A stretch of 64,000 nucleotides of DNA, taken from the NCBI RefSeq assembly GCF_013041605.1, contig NZ_JABEQC010000007.1, positions 124,001 through 188,000 of the forward strand, given 5' to 3'. The notes beneath the pieces are model-generated. The model did no database searches, was not told the origin of the DNA, and saw only the letters and a program-made list of their open reading frames with translations. Positions within the stretch are counted from its first letter, which is position 1. Every line of letters begins with the position of its first letter. A program made the translations under genes and the position numbers. Positions 26,939-36,192 of this stretch are shown here, one piece after another. This stretch comes from Vibrio plantisponsor (GTDB lineage Bacteria > Pseudomonadota > Gammaproteobacteria > Enterobacterales > Vibrionaceae).

Positions 26939-28447
26939 ATGACGAAATATTTGCGGGCTTTGGCATCCCCTCTATCTCAGCTATCGCTCATAGGGCGTGC
27001 GCTGATGTTGCCTATCTCCTTACTCCCAGCCGCAGGCTTATTACTTGCGTTTGGTGACAAATTTGGCATGCCATTAATGATGCATGCTGGTGGTGTGGTA
27101 TTTGACAACTTGCCGTTACTTTTTGCGATTGGTTCTGCGGTAGGTTTGGCTTCAGAATCCGGGATTGCTGCTCTATCAGCAGCCGTTTCAATACTCATTA
27201 TCAATTCAACAATTAGCTCCTTACTTGGCATTACACCAGAAATGGCAAGTGCAGGTGGTAAATACGCATTAGTGCTTGGTATTCCATCGCTACAAATGGG
27301 CGTTTTTGGCGGCCTGATTTCCGGTATCTTAGCGGCATACTGCTATAAGCGTTATCACGACATTCGATTGCCTGAATTTTTAGGCTTCTTTTCCGGCAAA
27401 CGATTTGTAGCCATTTCATGTGCGTTTTACTCTTTTCTATTAGGTTTAGTTTTACCCTACGTTTGGCAATACGTTCAGAATGGTATCGATGCTTTATCCA
27501 CCGTGGTAAATGGCGACAACCAAATGGTATCAACCTTTATCTTCGGACTGACAGAAAGGGCACTGATTCCATTGGGTTTACACCATGTATGGTATCCATC
27601 ATTCTGGTTCACTTTTGGTGAGTATGTGACACCAACAGGCGCTGTCATTAATGGCGACCAAACTATTTGGTTTAAGATGCTGACAGATGGTGTGAAATCA
27701 TTCAGCTCTGATACGTACAACGATGCTGGCAAGTTTATGCAAGGGGAATTCCCTCTGATGCTTTTTGCATTACCTGCCGCATGTTTGGCGATGTATCACG
27801 AGGCACACACGAAGAACAAAAAAATAGCAGCGGGTATTTTGTTTTCGGCAGCGTTGACCTGTTTCATTACCGGAATTACTGAGCCTGTTGAGTTTACCTT
27901 TATATTCGTTGCGCCAATTTTGTATGTGTTTAATGCCGTAATGGCGGGTTTGTCATACATGACTATGTATGCGCTTGATGCACATATTGCCAAGTCATTC
28001 TCGGCTGGGCTGATAGACTATATTTCTTTTGGCATCATGCCTTCACTAAATGGTTTTGAAACGAATTGGGTCAAAGTAATCTTCATTGGTATCCCTATGG
28101 CGTTGATCTATTACGGAGTCTTCAGAGTAGTGATCCGTAAGCTAGATGTAAAAACGCCGGGTAGAACGGATGTTTCTAACAATCTGGATGAAATTACCGA
28201 TGAAGAACTCACGACACAAATTTTGTTAGCCATTGGCGGAATGGATAATATTGCAAGCTCAACTGCGTGTATTACGCGCCTACGGTTGCAAGTGAAAGAT
28301 AAGGATAAAGTGAATCGAGATGCGTTGAGCGACTTGGGTGCGAAAGGCGTGGTTTATGTTGGTGATACTGGTATTCAAATCATATTTGGTGCACGAGCAC
28401 AGTTCCTTTCTGACCAAATAGAGTCACTGCAACAGCAAATGGTATAG
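26939..28447 (+). CDS. PTS glucose/maltose-type EIICB permease
   Basis: A 502-residue fused EIIC-EIIB transporter. EIIC (residues 1 to about 400) is multi-helical with the family segments MLPISLLPAAGLLLAFG, GLTERALIPLGLHHVWY and FITGITEPVEFTF. EIIB at the C-terminus has the phosphorylated Cys in STACITRLRLQV. The start is ATG 26939, six bases after AAGGA; the ATG at 26933 would abut that site. No EIIA domain is fused, so it would use EIIA-Glc or another EIIA. The nearest relatives are MalX/PtsG-type carriers; the sugar is not determined. Confidence 0.92.
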   Translation: MTKYLRALASPLSQLSLIGRALMLPISLLPAAGLLLAFGDKFGMPLMMHAGGVVFDNLPLLFAIGSAVGLASESGIAALSAAVSILIINSTISSLLGITPEMASAGGKYALVLGIPSLQMGVFGGLISGILAAYCYKRYHDIRLPEFLGFFSGKRFVAISCAFYSFLLGLVLPYVWQYVQNGIDALSTVVNGDNQMVSTFIFGLTERALIPLGLHHVWYPSFWFTFGEYVTPTGAVINGDQTIWFKMLTDGVKSFSSDTYNDAGKFMQGEFPLMLFALPAACLAMYHEAHTKNKKIAAGILFSAALTCFITGITEPVEFTFIFVAPILYVFNAVMAGLSYMTMYALDAHIAKSFSAGLIDYISFGIMPSLNGFETNWVKVIFIGIPMALIYYGVFRVVIRKLDVKTPGRTDVSNNLDEITDEELTTQILLAIGGMDNIASSTACITRLRLQVKDKDKVNRDALSDLGAKGVVYVGDTGIQIIFGARAQFLSDQIESLQQQMV

Positions 28448-28467
28448 TGACGCGGTAACATAATGCG

Positions 28468-28496
28468 AAGCGATGGGGTATCCCATCGCTTTTTCT
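28468..28496. terminator. Intrinsic terminator of PTS gene
   Basis: AAGCGATGGG pairs with CCCATCGCTT (28468-28477 and 28482-28491), followed by TTTC. The LacI stop codon touches it from the other side. Confidence 0.8.
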
Positions 28497-29526
28497 ATGC
28501 TGAGTTACGATGAATGAACTTAGCTGGCAGTAGCATGCTTTTATGATCGGAATCAGAAGGGTTACGAATACTGTCTAGCAAACGCAGTGCCGCAGATTCC
28601 CCAACAGAATAAGGATCTGTGTAGACACAAGTCAAAGAAGGGTGATTGAGCATAAGCTGTTCAGAATCATCGAAGCTGATTAAGGCTACACGCTCATCAA
28701 TAAACAGTTCTTTTCCTATCTCTCGACCACTTTTGCGAACACCGTTAATACAGCTTAGAGCGCTGGAAGCATCGTGACAGAGTATTGCTGTAATTTGAGT
28801 TTGCTCTGTAAGTAGCATATTCACGGCTTGAACCAGATCTTCGGAGATGAAATCTCCGTCTAAAATCCATTCCTGTTTCGAAGGTAATCCATATTGGCTT
28901 AGCGTATAACGGTAGCTAGCGATGCGTTCATCTCTGCATGGAGACCCAGTTGTTCCGCCAACATAAGCGATACGCCTATGTCCCTGACGAATCAGGTGCT
29001 CCGTAGCCAATTTTGCGCTGTGTGTATTGTCTGGAGTGATGTAATCAATATCGCTATCGAGTTTTGCTGAAGATAGGCAAACTAACGGTATTTGAAAGCT
29101 TTCTGGTTTTCGAAGTGATAGCAGATGCTGATCATCGATAGGAGACATGATGATCCCTTCGACCCCTTGTTGATATAGGGTGAGAAGCTTTTGATCGTAG
29201 ACCTCTGCGTTTTGTCCGCATTGTGTCAGATAAAGCATGTATCCATTTTGTTCAAGAACGTCGCTAATTCCTGCCACCATACGATAAGTCGAAAAGTCAT
29301 TTTTGTTGTTGACCATCAAACCAATCGTTTTGGTCGATTGAGTACGTAAGTTTGCTGCAGTCTGATTTCGAACAAACCCCAACTCATCAATGGCTTTTTG
29401 AACACGAGCGATTGTCTGGGCTGAAATTCGACCTTTCTGACTTAATACAAGTGACACAGTAGTAACCGAAACATTGGCGTGTTGAGCAACGTCTGTAATG
29501 GTTATCTTTTTATTGCTTTGCGACAT
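28495..29526 (-). CDS. LacI-family transcriptional repressor
   Basis: A 343-residue LacI protein. The start at 29526 (MSQSNKKITITDVAQ) is chosen because LacI HTHs begin within a few residues of the start. The HTH is ITDVAQHANVSVTTVSLVLSQKGRISAQTIARVQKAIDELGF with the hinge helix after it, then a full periplasmic-binding-protein-like effector domain. It is convergent with the PTS gene, whose promoter has two palindromes of LacI type, so it is the obvious repressor. Confidence 0.92.
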   Translation of the reverse strand: MSQSNKKITITDVAQHANVSVTTVSLVLSQKGRISAQTIARVQKAIDELGFVRNQTAANLRTQSTKTIGLMVNNKNDFSTYRMVAGISDVLEQNGYMLYLTQCGQNAEVYDQKLLTLYQQGVEGIIMSPIDDQHLLSLRKPESFQIPLVCLSSAKLDSDIDYITPDNTHSAKLATEHLIRQGHRRIAYVGGTTGSPCRDERIASYRYTLSQYGLPSKQEWILDGDFISEDLVQAVNMLLTEQTQITAILCHDASSALSCINGVRKSGREIGKELFIDERVALISFDDSEQLMLNHPSLTCVYTDPYSVGESAALRLLDSIRNPSDSDHKSMLLPAKFIHRNSA

Positions 29527-29580
29527 AAAAGGTCCAAATCCATGTGGGTAAATGCAGTGTAACAAAAAGGTTCCTATGGG

Positions 29581-31017
29581 TCACAGTTGGCTATCTAAGT
29601 TGTAAAACAGATCGGCAATCTGTTTGATTTTCTTGTCGATGTCGTCTGCTGAAATATTACCAAATCCGAGCACTGCACCTTGCCAGTTGCGCAGTTTGAA
29701 ATCTGGATGCTCGTAGTAACTTAATGGCCTTATGATAATCCCTTTTTCGAATGCTTTTTGTGACAATGTCACCTCATTAACATCTTTTAGCCACTTAAGC
29801 GTAACGTGAAGGCCCGCGGCTTGGCTGATAACCTCAGCATCATCACCAAAATGCTCGTTTATGGAGAGAATCATCTGATGATGTTTTTCTTTATAAAGTC
29901 TACGCATCTTTCTGATATGGCGCAGAAAATCTCCTGAACTTATGAAATCAGCAAGGGCAGCTTGGATGTGTGTAGGGGAGTCTCCGGTCAATGCATCTTT
30001 TATCGCTAAGCATTTCTCGACCAAAGCGGAAGGAACGATGAGATAGCCCATTCTCAAACTGTTGAACATAGTTTTACTCAACGACCCGATATAGATAACT
30101 CGCGAATCGTGGCCGATTTCAGACGATAGACCTTGTAGACTGGTGTAAGGACGATGTGCGAACTGAAACTCACTGTCATAGTCGTCTTCAATAATCCAGT
30201 GATTCCCCTGAGTTGCCCATTCAATCAGCTTTAAACGTTGCTCCGTATTTAACGTTGTGCCCATTGGGTATTGGTTGCTTGGAGTAATGTATAAAGCGCG
30301 GGCTTTACTGTTGATAATGCTCTCCAAGTCAAAACCTACATACTCTTCAACATGAACAGGCTCAAACCGGTAGTTTAAAAGCTCAATGATTTTACGCATT
30401 TTGGAATAGCCCGGTTGTTCCATCAATACTGAATCATGGCTCTCCATTACTGCCATCAGCGCTATCATTAACGCTTGTTGTGCGCCCGACGTAATAATGA
30501 TTTGGCTGGCATCGCAATGTACAGAGCGACTGGTAGCAAGATAATCTCTCAAGGCCATTCTAAGAGCACTATCACCTTGGATACCATTGTTGCCAAGTAA
30601 GTATTGGCGGGTGGAGTGCAACTGAACATACTTGTGCCACTTGGCAATAGGGAACTGATGCAGATCGGGAACACCCGGAGCAAAAGCGCTGTTAATAGAA
30701 GGTATGCTTTTGTTGGTCTCGGTTGATTTGACGATGCCTGCACATGGCAAGTAGTGATCAGGCAGTTCAACCGTCACGTAGAAGCCAGAACCGGAGCGTG
30801 CTTCAATGTAACCTTCAGCAGCGAGCTGTTCATAGGCCGCAGTAACAGTATTTCTGCTGAGTTGAAGTTCTTCGGCAAGCTTACGTGTTGAAGGAAGCTT
30901 GCCTCCTTTATGCCAAAGCTGTTTAACGATTTTTTCGCGTATAGCGTGGAACAGGCTTTCCTGTTTCGATGATTTGTCGTTTTGCAGTACTAAATCACCG
31001 GAGTCGATGGGTTGCAA
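29581..31017 (-). CDS. MocR-type GntR/aminotransferase regulator
   Basis: A 478-residue fusion of a GntR winged HTH (KIVKQLWHKGGKLPSTRKLAEELQLSRNTVTAAYEQLAAEGYIEARSGSGFYV) with a fold-type I aminotransferase domain. The PLP-binding Lys is in SLSKTMFNSLRMGYL, and EDDYDSEF (PLP-contacting Asp and Tyr) is conserved. MocR proteins bind PLP and an amine or the aldehyde of vitamin B6 and regulate the divergent gene. Here that is a PNPOx-fold protein 95 bp away, a common MocR target type. Confidence 0.92.
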   Translation of the reverse strand: MQPIDSGDLVLQNDKSSKQESLFHAIREKIVKQLWHKGGKLPSTRKLAEELQLSRNTVTAAYEQLAAEGYIEARSGSGFYVTVELPDHYLPCAGIVKSTETNKSIPSINSAFAPGVPDLHQFPIAKWHKYVQLHSTRQYLLGNNGIQGDSALRMALRDYLATSRSVHCDASQIIITSGAQQALMIALMAVMESHDSVLMEQPGYSKMRKIIELLNYRFEPVHVEEYVGFDLESIINSKARALYITPSNQYPMGTTLNTEQRLKLIEWATQGNHWIIEDDYDSEFQFAHRPYTSLQGLSSEIGHDSRVIYIGSLSKTMFNSLRMGYLIVPSALVEKCLAIKDALTGDSPTHIQAALADFISSGDFLRHIRKMRRLYKEKHHQMILSINEHFGDDAEVISQAAGLHVTLKWLKDVNEVTLSQKAFEKGIIIRPLSYYEHPDFKLRNWQGAVLGFGNISADDIDKKIKQIADLFYNLDSQL

Positions 31018-31041
31018 AGTGGATCTGTCCTTAATCCAAAA

Positions 31042-31063
31042 CTGGTTCTTCTTAAGGTACCAG
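31042..31063. promoter_or_regulatory. Inverted repeat between MocR and PNPOx-fold genes
   Basis: CTGGT (31042-31046) and ACCAG (31059-31063) are separated by 12 bp in the only 95 bp shared by the two divergent genes. It is the likeliest MocR site. Confidence 0.5.
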
Positions 31064-31112
31064 TGTGTTGCTACATTGCAACCATGAAGTCAGATTTAGA
31101 TAGGGATAGACG

Positions 31113-31772
31113 ATGCTTTCAAATACACCGAGAACGCAGATTAAAAAAGCAGTACACAAAGCTCAGTTTGATTTGGAGAGTCTTCACCAAATTATTGATG
31201 AAAGCCTAATCGCACATATTGCGATTAATAATGAACAGGGACCGGTGGTCATTCCGATGTTAGCTTGGCGCGTGGACGACCATGTCTACATCCATGGTGC
31301 CAATAACAGCCGCTTGCTACGTTCACTAAAAAACGGGGTGCAAACCTGTTTAACTTTTACCTTGTTTGACGGATGGATACTGGCTCGGTCTGCTTTTCAT
31401 CACAGCGCTCATTATCGCTCTGCTGTTGTCTTTGGTCATTTTACAGTCGTAGATGACAACAGAGAAAAAGATCGTTTGCTGAATCATTTTGTAGAACACA
31501 TTGCACCTGGGCGTACGCAAGAAGTGCGTTTGAGCAACGAGAGAGAACTCAGTGCAACCATGTTACTGCGCATTCCGCTCAGCGAAGCATCGGTTAAAGT
31601 CAGCAAAGGTGTGGTTAATGACGATAAAGAGGATTTGGATCTGCCTGTATGGGCTGGTTATTTGCCTTATCGAACCGTTGTTGGGCCACTAAAAGCGGTT
31701 GATGAGTTAAGTGATGTTGTAGAAACACCGGATTACAGCGCAGCTTACGGACATCGCTGGCACAATGCTTAA
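31113..31772 (+). CDS. PNPOx-fold flavin-binding protein
   Basis: A 219-residue split-barrel protein of the pyridoxamine 5'-phosphate oxidase-like group (flavin-nucleotide-binding protein type). Seen: HIAINNEQGPVVIPMLAWRVDDHVYIHGANNSRLLRSL, CLTFTLFDGWILARSAFHHSAHYRSAVVFG and LPVWAGYLPYRTVVG. These are FMN- or haem-binding proteins of mostly unknown substrate. Its regulation by the divergent MocR protein is inferred from arrangement. A terminator follows. Confidence 0.87.
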   Translation: MLSNTPRTQIKKAVHKAQFDLESLHQIIDESLIAHIAINNEQGPVVIPMLAWRVDDHVYIHGANNSRLLRSLKNGVQTCLTFTLFDGWILARSAFHHSAHYRSAVVFGHFTVVDDNREKDRLLNHFVEHIAPGRTQEVRLSNERELSATMLLRIPLSEASVKVSKGVVNDDKEDLDLPVWAGYLPYRTVVGPLKAVDELSDVVETPDYSAAYGHRWHNA

Positions 31773-31788
31773 ACAACGCTAAAACGAA

Positions 31789-31811
31789 AAAGCTCCCTTT
31801 AAGGGAGCTTT
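31789..31811. terminator. Bidirectional terminator
   Basis: AAAGCTCCCTTTAAGGGAGCTTT is a perfect palindrome between the convergent PNPOx-fold and decarboxylase genes. Confidence 0.8.
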
Positions 31812-31827
31812 CGGAATTCATTTTAAG

Positions 31828-33027
31828 CTAGCCAATCATACGTTGGCTGCTTTCATCACACTCATTAATCACAATAGTTTGAGCACGTTTGAAGAAGTTA
31901 AAATCTGTTGCAGTTGCACTTGTGTATGCGCCCATCACGCGACCGATAATCAAATCGCCATTTTCCAGTTTAGGTAGCATGATATTTTCTGCAATCACAT
32001 CAATACTGTCACAGGTTGGGCCTGACAAGACGCTAGGTACAAACTCACCATCTTGTTTTAACGTCACGATAGGGTATTCAGAGTGATCAAATATCAAACC
32101 ACTGAAAGAACCGTATACACCATCGTCCAGGTAATACCAAATCTGGCCCTCACGTTCTGCTTGTCCCATTACTGATGCAACGCTGGTTACTGCAGGAGCA
32201 ACAATGAAACGACCAGGTTCCGCAATCACTTGTACTGTTTCTGGTAACTCGTTTAACGCTTCGTTAATCGGCTTGCAGAATTGGTCGATAGGCATCACCT
32301 GTTTTGTGTAAGTAACAGGGAAACCGCCACCAATGTCGAGTGCGCTTAACGCTGGCAGACCGCGTTCAAATACTTGATCCATCACTTGTTTACAGCTGCG
32401 AATTGCATCTACATATTTTTGTGGATTAGTCGTTTGAGAACCGACATGGAATGACAGCCCTTTAATGTGAATGTTCCATTCTTTTGCGGTTTCAATGATT
32501 ACTAATGCCTGCTCAGCAGAACAACCAAACTTTTTAGATAAATCAGCAAAAGCTTCAGTGTTACGGAAGCTCAGGCGAACAAGCAGTTCAACTTGATCTT
32601 TATACGGTTTGAACTTTTCTAACTCATTAAGGTTATCTACCACAAACACATTGCAACCGTAGGCCAGTGCATCGCGAATATCGCGGTCACGCTTGATTGG
32701 GTGTGTGTGGATTGTGCGCTCAGCTGGTACACCTTGTTGCTGAACAAGTTCAACTTCACCAGTAGTGGCTAAATCGAAACATGCACCTTCTTCCAAAAGT
32801 GTTTTTACAACATTTGGATGAGGAAGTGGCTTGAGAGCAAAGTGCAGTGCGACATTTGGTAATGCATTGCTTAGCGCACGATATTGAGAGCGAATAATAT
32901 CGCAATCAAGAATCAGTAAAGGAGCACCAAACTGTGCAACAGAGGTTTCGATTAAGTCGATATTTTCTGCAGACAAAGCTTGGGAAGAAAAAGATTGAAA
33001 ATCCAATACAGAAGCTGAATTAGCCAT
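31828..33027 (-). CDS. Ornithine/lysine decarboxylase, fold III
   Basis: A 399-residue PLP-dependent decarboxylase of the alanine-racemase fold (eukaryotic-ODC type). The start is ATG 33027 with GGAGAA upstream; the open frame to 33297 has no homology pattern. Lys66 in FALKPLPHP binds PLP, the HVGSQ and GGGFP motifs are present, and the catalytic Cys is in GPTCDSIDV. Enzymes of this group in Vibrio accept ornithine and lysine and make putrescine and cadaverine. The substrate preference is not readable here. Confidence 0.92.
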   Translation of the reverse strand: MANSASVLDFQSFSSQALSAENIDLIETSVAQFGAPLLILDCDIIRSQYRALSNALPNVALHFALKPLPHPNVVKTLLEEGACFDLATTGEVELVQQQGVPAERTIHTHPIKRDRDIRDALAYGCNVFVVDNLNELEKFKPYKDQVELLVRLSFRNTEAFADLSKKFGCSAEQALVIIETAKEWNIHIKGLSFHVGSQTTNPQKYVDAIRSCKQVMDQVFERGLPALSALDIGGGFPVTYTKQVMPIDQFCKPINEALNELPETVQVIAEPGRFIVAPAVTSVASVMGQAEREGQIWYYLDDGVYGSFSGLIFDHSEYPIVTLKQDGEFVPSVLSGPTCDSIDVIAENIMLPKLENGDLIIGRVMGAYTSATATDFNFFKRAQTIVINECDESSQRMIG

Positions 33028-33334
33028 AGCAATTCTCCAATATAACAAGGCACTTTTCATGGTCTTGGATGATGAAAAGTGGAGCGTCAATAAAAGCGCG
33101 TTCGCGCCGTCAAAGTCACTCTTGGATAGTTGCTCTATCGCCTTGCCACAAAACTGCTGTGATGTACTCGGATTGGCTATCATCAAGAAGCAGGGCGATA
33201 ATAAGGTCATACTTTTTCTCACGCAATAAAAAATATCCCAATAAAACCAAAAATTTTTTATCGATAAGATAATTAAAAATGATGCATTATTATTCACTGT
33301 TCTATTTCCTCATCCTTAAGGAAATAGGCTTTTG
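33028..33334. other. Intergenic region upstream of decarboxylase
   Basis: A 307 bp AT-rich region that should hold the decarboxylase promoter. CTATTTCCT (33302-33310) and AGGAAATAG (33319-33327) form an inverted repeat just past the SMR stop and may be its terminator, although no clean T-run follows on the minus strand. Confidence 0.45.
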
Positions 33335-33652
33335 TTAATGGCCAACTTTAAGCAAAACAACCCCTGATAGAATCAAGAACACACCAAAATAGCGAACCAG
33401 TGAAGAAGCATCCCCATAGACAAATACTCCTACGAGGAAGGTGCCAGCTGCACCGATACCTGTCCAAACCGCGTAGGCAGTGCCCATAGGTATTGTCTTT
33501 TGCGCAAAAAATAGCAGTGTTCCACTGATTGCCATAAAGCTGATGGCCATAATAATCCCCAGCCATTTGTATTGTCCGCTTTGCGCAAGTTTCAGGCCTA
33601 CGGGCCAACCGATTTCTGTTATCCCAGCCAAAACCAAATACAACCAACTCAT
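33335..33652 (-). CDS. SMR-family efflux protein (SugE/EmrE-like)
   Basis: A 105-residue four-helix small multidrug resistance protein. ATG 33652 is taken as start with GAAGGTG upstream. The essential membrane Glu is in AGITEIGWPVGLK (helix 1), and AYAVWTGIGAAGTFLVGVFVYGD is the helix 3 signature. The GW pair after the Glu and VGLK resemble SugE/Gdx (guanidinium exporter) proteins more than EmrE. It is divergent from a LysR gene 94 bp away, which may control it. Confidence 0.9.
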   Translation of the reverse strand: MSWLYLVLAGITEIGWPVGLKLAQSGQYKWLGIIMAISFMAISGTLLFFAQKTIPMGTAYAVWTGIGAAGTFLVGVFVYGDASSLVRYFGVFLILSGVVLLKVGH

Positions 33653-33746
33653 AAACAATACACCTTCAATTTAACAAACATGATTTGCGGCTAATGGTAT
33701 CTGAATCTATGATGGATAAAAGTTAATACCTATCGAATAAATTCAT

Positions 33747-34625
33747 ATGTTGAGTCTTGAGCAAATTAAAATGATGGTACTCGCAGCGGAACTTGGTTCG
33801 TTTTCTGCCTGTGCGCGCAAAATGGGGAAAGTGCAGTCAGCGGTAAGTCACGGCATTAGTACTTTAGAAATAGATTTAGGGGTTGAGCTTTTTGATCGTT
33901 CCTCGCGCAATCCCAAATTAACCGTTGCCGGTGAACGCTTGATTCGAAGCGCAAGAAATTTGCTTGCACAAGCGGATGAGTTTCAAAAAATCGCTCAATC
34001 AATAGAGAAAAAAGAAGAAGGTGCATTAACCATAGCGATTGATGATGGCGTGACGAATAAGAAACTGGCTGAATTGTTTAAACGCTTGGATGATAAGTTT
34101 CCTTCAACTCAGATCGATGTTTTAACCATGGCATCTACAGATATTTGTCAGGAAATTGCGTCTAACAATGTCGATCTAGGCGTGATGTTTACTGAACTAG
34201 ATATGACAAAAGAAGTAGATTTCTGTTATGTCGGTAGTGTGGATTACATCGCAGTCTGCCATCCACTTTATCCGCTTTCGGAAATAGAAGTGAAGCTGCC
34301 TTCTGATTTATCTTCCTATCGGCAGATCGCTGTGCGAGGAAAGCTGAAACAGGAGTCTCACAACTTAACCAGTATAAGTCCCAAAGTTTGGTGGAGTTCA
34401 AGTCACTACAATGTGTTGGAGTTGGTGAAACAACAAGTTGGTTGGGCTTACTTACCCCTCTTTTTGGTTGAAGAGTTACTGGTATCAGGGGAACTTCGTA
34501 AAGTGAGCATCGCTTTTGACCACAAAGCCTGGAATGTGCCAGTAGATTTAGTTTTCAGTAAGGGGACAGAGAAAGGCCCTGTATTCAAATGGTTATTTGA
34601 TGAGCTTAAGTTGATATTCAATTAA
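33747..34625 (+). CDS. LysR-family transcriptional regulator
   Basis: A 292-residue LysR protein: HTH SFSACARKMGKVQSAVSHGISTLEIDLGVELFDRSSRNPKLT, then a normal effector domain. Divergent from the SMR efflux gene with a short shared promoter region, so regulation of that gene is likely. Confidence 0.88.
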   Translation: MLSLEQIKMMVLAAELGSFSACARKMGKVQSAVSHGISTLEIDLGVELFDRSSRNPKLTVAGERLIRSARNLLAQADEFQKIAQSIEKKEEGALTIAIDDGVTNKKLAELFKRLDDKFPSTQIDVLTMASTDICQEIASNNVDLGVMFTELDMTKEVDFCYVGSVDYIAVCHPLYPLSEIEVKLPSDLSSYRQIAVRGKLKQESHNLTSISPKVWWSSSHYNVLELVKQQVGWAYLPLFLVEELLVSGELRKVSIAFDHKAWNVPVDLVFSKGTEKGPVFKWLFDELKLIFN

Positions 34626-34799
34626 TCAATATATGTGATATGTGACGGTTTACTCATACAGTACACGTGAAAATAAGTGCTTGATTTAGGTCAATGTATT
34701 TATTCAGAAAAATTGATGAAGATGATTAATACTTTTAGGTGATACTGTGCGCTATAGGCTTCTATAGTAGAGATTATTAGACCTAAAAGGATGGTTGTC

Positions 34800-35222
34800 A
34801 TGATCGAAATCTTAAATCAATTAGATAAGCAGTTAGCAAAACCGGATATAGGTAAACTGGTATTACGTGTCAGTTTCGCATTTATGTTTTTATTACACGG
34901 AATCCATAAAATACATGGAGGGACCGAGTTCATACAAGGTATGCTTGTAAAGAATGGCCTACCAGCATTTGTTGCTTATGGGGTTTATTTGGGCGAAGTT
35001 GTTGCACCAATTCTGATTATCGCAGGCCTTTTCACTCGCCTGTCCTCAATCGTCATAATAGGTACGTGTTTAATGGTTATTTACCTAATGCACATGGACA
35101 ACTTTTTTACGCTAAACAAGGTCGGCGCTTGGGCAGTTGAAGGTGTAGCTGTTTATCTGTTTGCTGCTATTGCTACCTTATTCTTGGGCTCGGGTAAGTA
35201 CGCTTTAAGACCTGACGCATAA
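34800..35222 (+). CDS. DoxX-family membrane protein
   Basis: A 140-residue four-helix membrane protein of the DoxX family: LVLRVSFAFMFLLHGIHKI, FVAYGVYLGEVVAPILIIAGLFTRLSSIVIIG and later helices. ATG 34800 is chosen, nine bases after AAGG; the ATG at 34791 is too close to that site. DoxX proteins are associated with thiol stress and membrane redox, with no single known reaction. Monocistronic, followed by a terminator. Confidence 0.88.
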   Translation: MIEILNQLDKQLAKPDIGKLVLRVSFAFMFLLHGIHKIHGGTEFIQGMLVKNGLPAFVAYGVYLGEVVAPILIIAGLFTRLSSIVIIGTCLMVIYLMHMDNFFTLNKVGAWAVEGVAVYLFAAIATLFLGSGKYALRPDA

Positions 35223-35234
35223 CAACTAAGACTA

Positions 35235-35267
35235 AGCCGGATGCAAGTTAGCTTCCGGTTATTTTTA
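35235..35267 (+). terminator. Intrinsic terminator of DoxX gene
   Basis: CCGGA pairs with TCCGG around a 12-base loop, then TTATTTTTAG. Confidence 0.65.
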
Positions 35268-35493
35268 GTATTTTTAATGCACTATAACTTGATTTTGATT
35301 TACTAACTTTTAGATGGTTAAACGAACATTTCACATCCTCAAACCACGCAACTCAAGTGTTCAACTTAAACACCACAAGCTAATTACCAGAGAATGCGCA
35401 AGATCCCAAAAAAGGGCTGAAATAGGTCCTATGATTTAGATACTGAATGCGTAACTCTGGCCGTCACAGAAAGCTTTGGAGCACGTTTGAACT

Positions 35494-36057
35494 ATGAACT
35501 CAACTCAACATTCACCAGTTCCTTGTCTATTAGATACTTGGGCGACAAACGAAACTGCTCTGTATAGATGGCTAACCCAGCATTGTTCCTGTCAAGATTT
35601 AGCGTATGACTTGTTGCAAGAAACCTTTCTTCGAGCTTTGCAAAGAGAGCGAGCATTTTGTGATATTGAAAATCAAAAAGCTTGGTTGTTCACGGTTGCG
35701 AAAAACTTACTAATTGATGAATGGCGAAAATCGGGGCGGCTAGAACCTATTTCAGAGAATAGCGATCTATACACGTTGGATTTTAGAGCAGAGCGTGAGC
35801 CAATTGACAGTCTTGCTCAATGTCTTCCTAAAGCTCTGGCATGTTTGAGTGAAGAAGACCGTTCTGTTATCGAGTTTTGTGATTTACAAGGACACAGTCA
35901 GCAAGAATTTGCGAAACTCCACCATTTAACTTTAACGGCAGTAAAATCTCGTATTCAGAGAGCGCGACCAAAACTTCGCGCACAACTAAAAGTAAACTGC
36001 CACATTACCTTCGATGAACATCATAAAGTCTGTTGCTTCACACCTAAACGCTCTTAG
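35494..36057 (+). CDS. SigZ-like ECF sigma factor
   Basis: A 187-residue sigma-70-family factor. Region 2 is LAYDLLQETFLRALQRERAFCDIENQKAWLFTVAKNLLIDEWRK and region 4 is LSEEDRSVIEFCDLQGHSQQEFAKLHHLTLTAVKSRIQRARPKLR. The size and pattern fit SigZ. The C-terminal tail carries CHITFDEHHKVCCF, a Cys/His cluster that could bind metal or sense thiols. No anti-sigma gene is adjacent; instead a permease and a thioredoxin-fold protein follow, so the tail may be the sensor. Confidence 0.88.
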   Translation: MNSTQHSPVPCLLDTWATNETALYRWLTQHCSCQDLAYDLLQETFLRALQRERAFCDIENQKAWLFTVAKNLLIDEWRKSGRLEPISENSDLYTLDFRAEREPIDSLAQCLPKALACLSEEDRSVIEFCDLQGHSQQEFAKLHHLTLTAVKSRIQRARPKLRAQLKVNCHITFDEHHKVCCFTPKRS

Positions 36058-36192
36058 CTTTCTGAGTAAGCCTTAATTTCATTATTTTCATATCTACAGG
36101 CAGATTTATTGCGTCTTTTCAGCGCTGACTTCGTCTTAATAAACGAGCGAGAGCCGTTGGCTTTTTAATGTTTAACGTAAGGAGAGTGCGAG

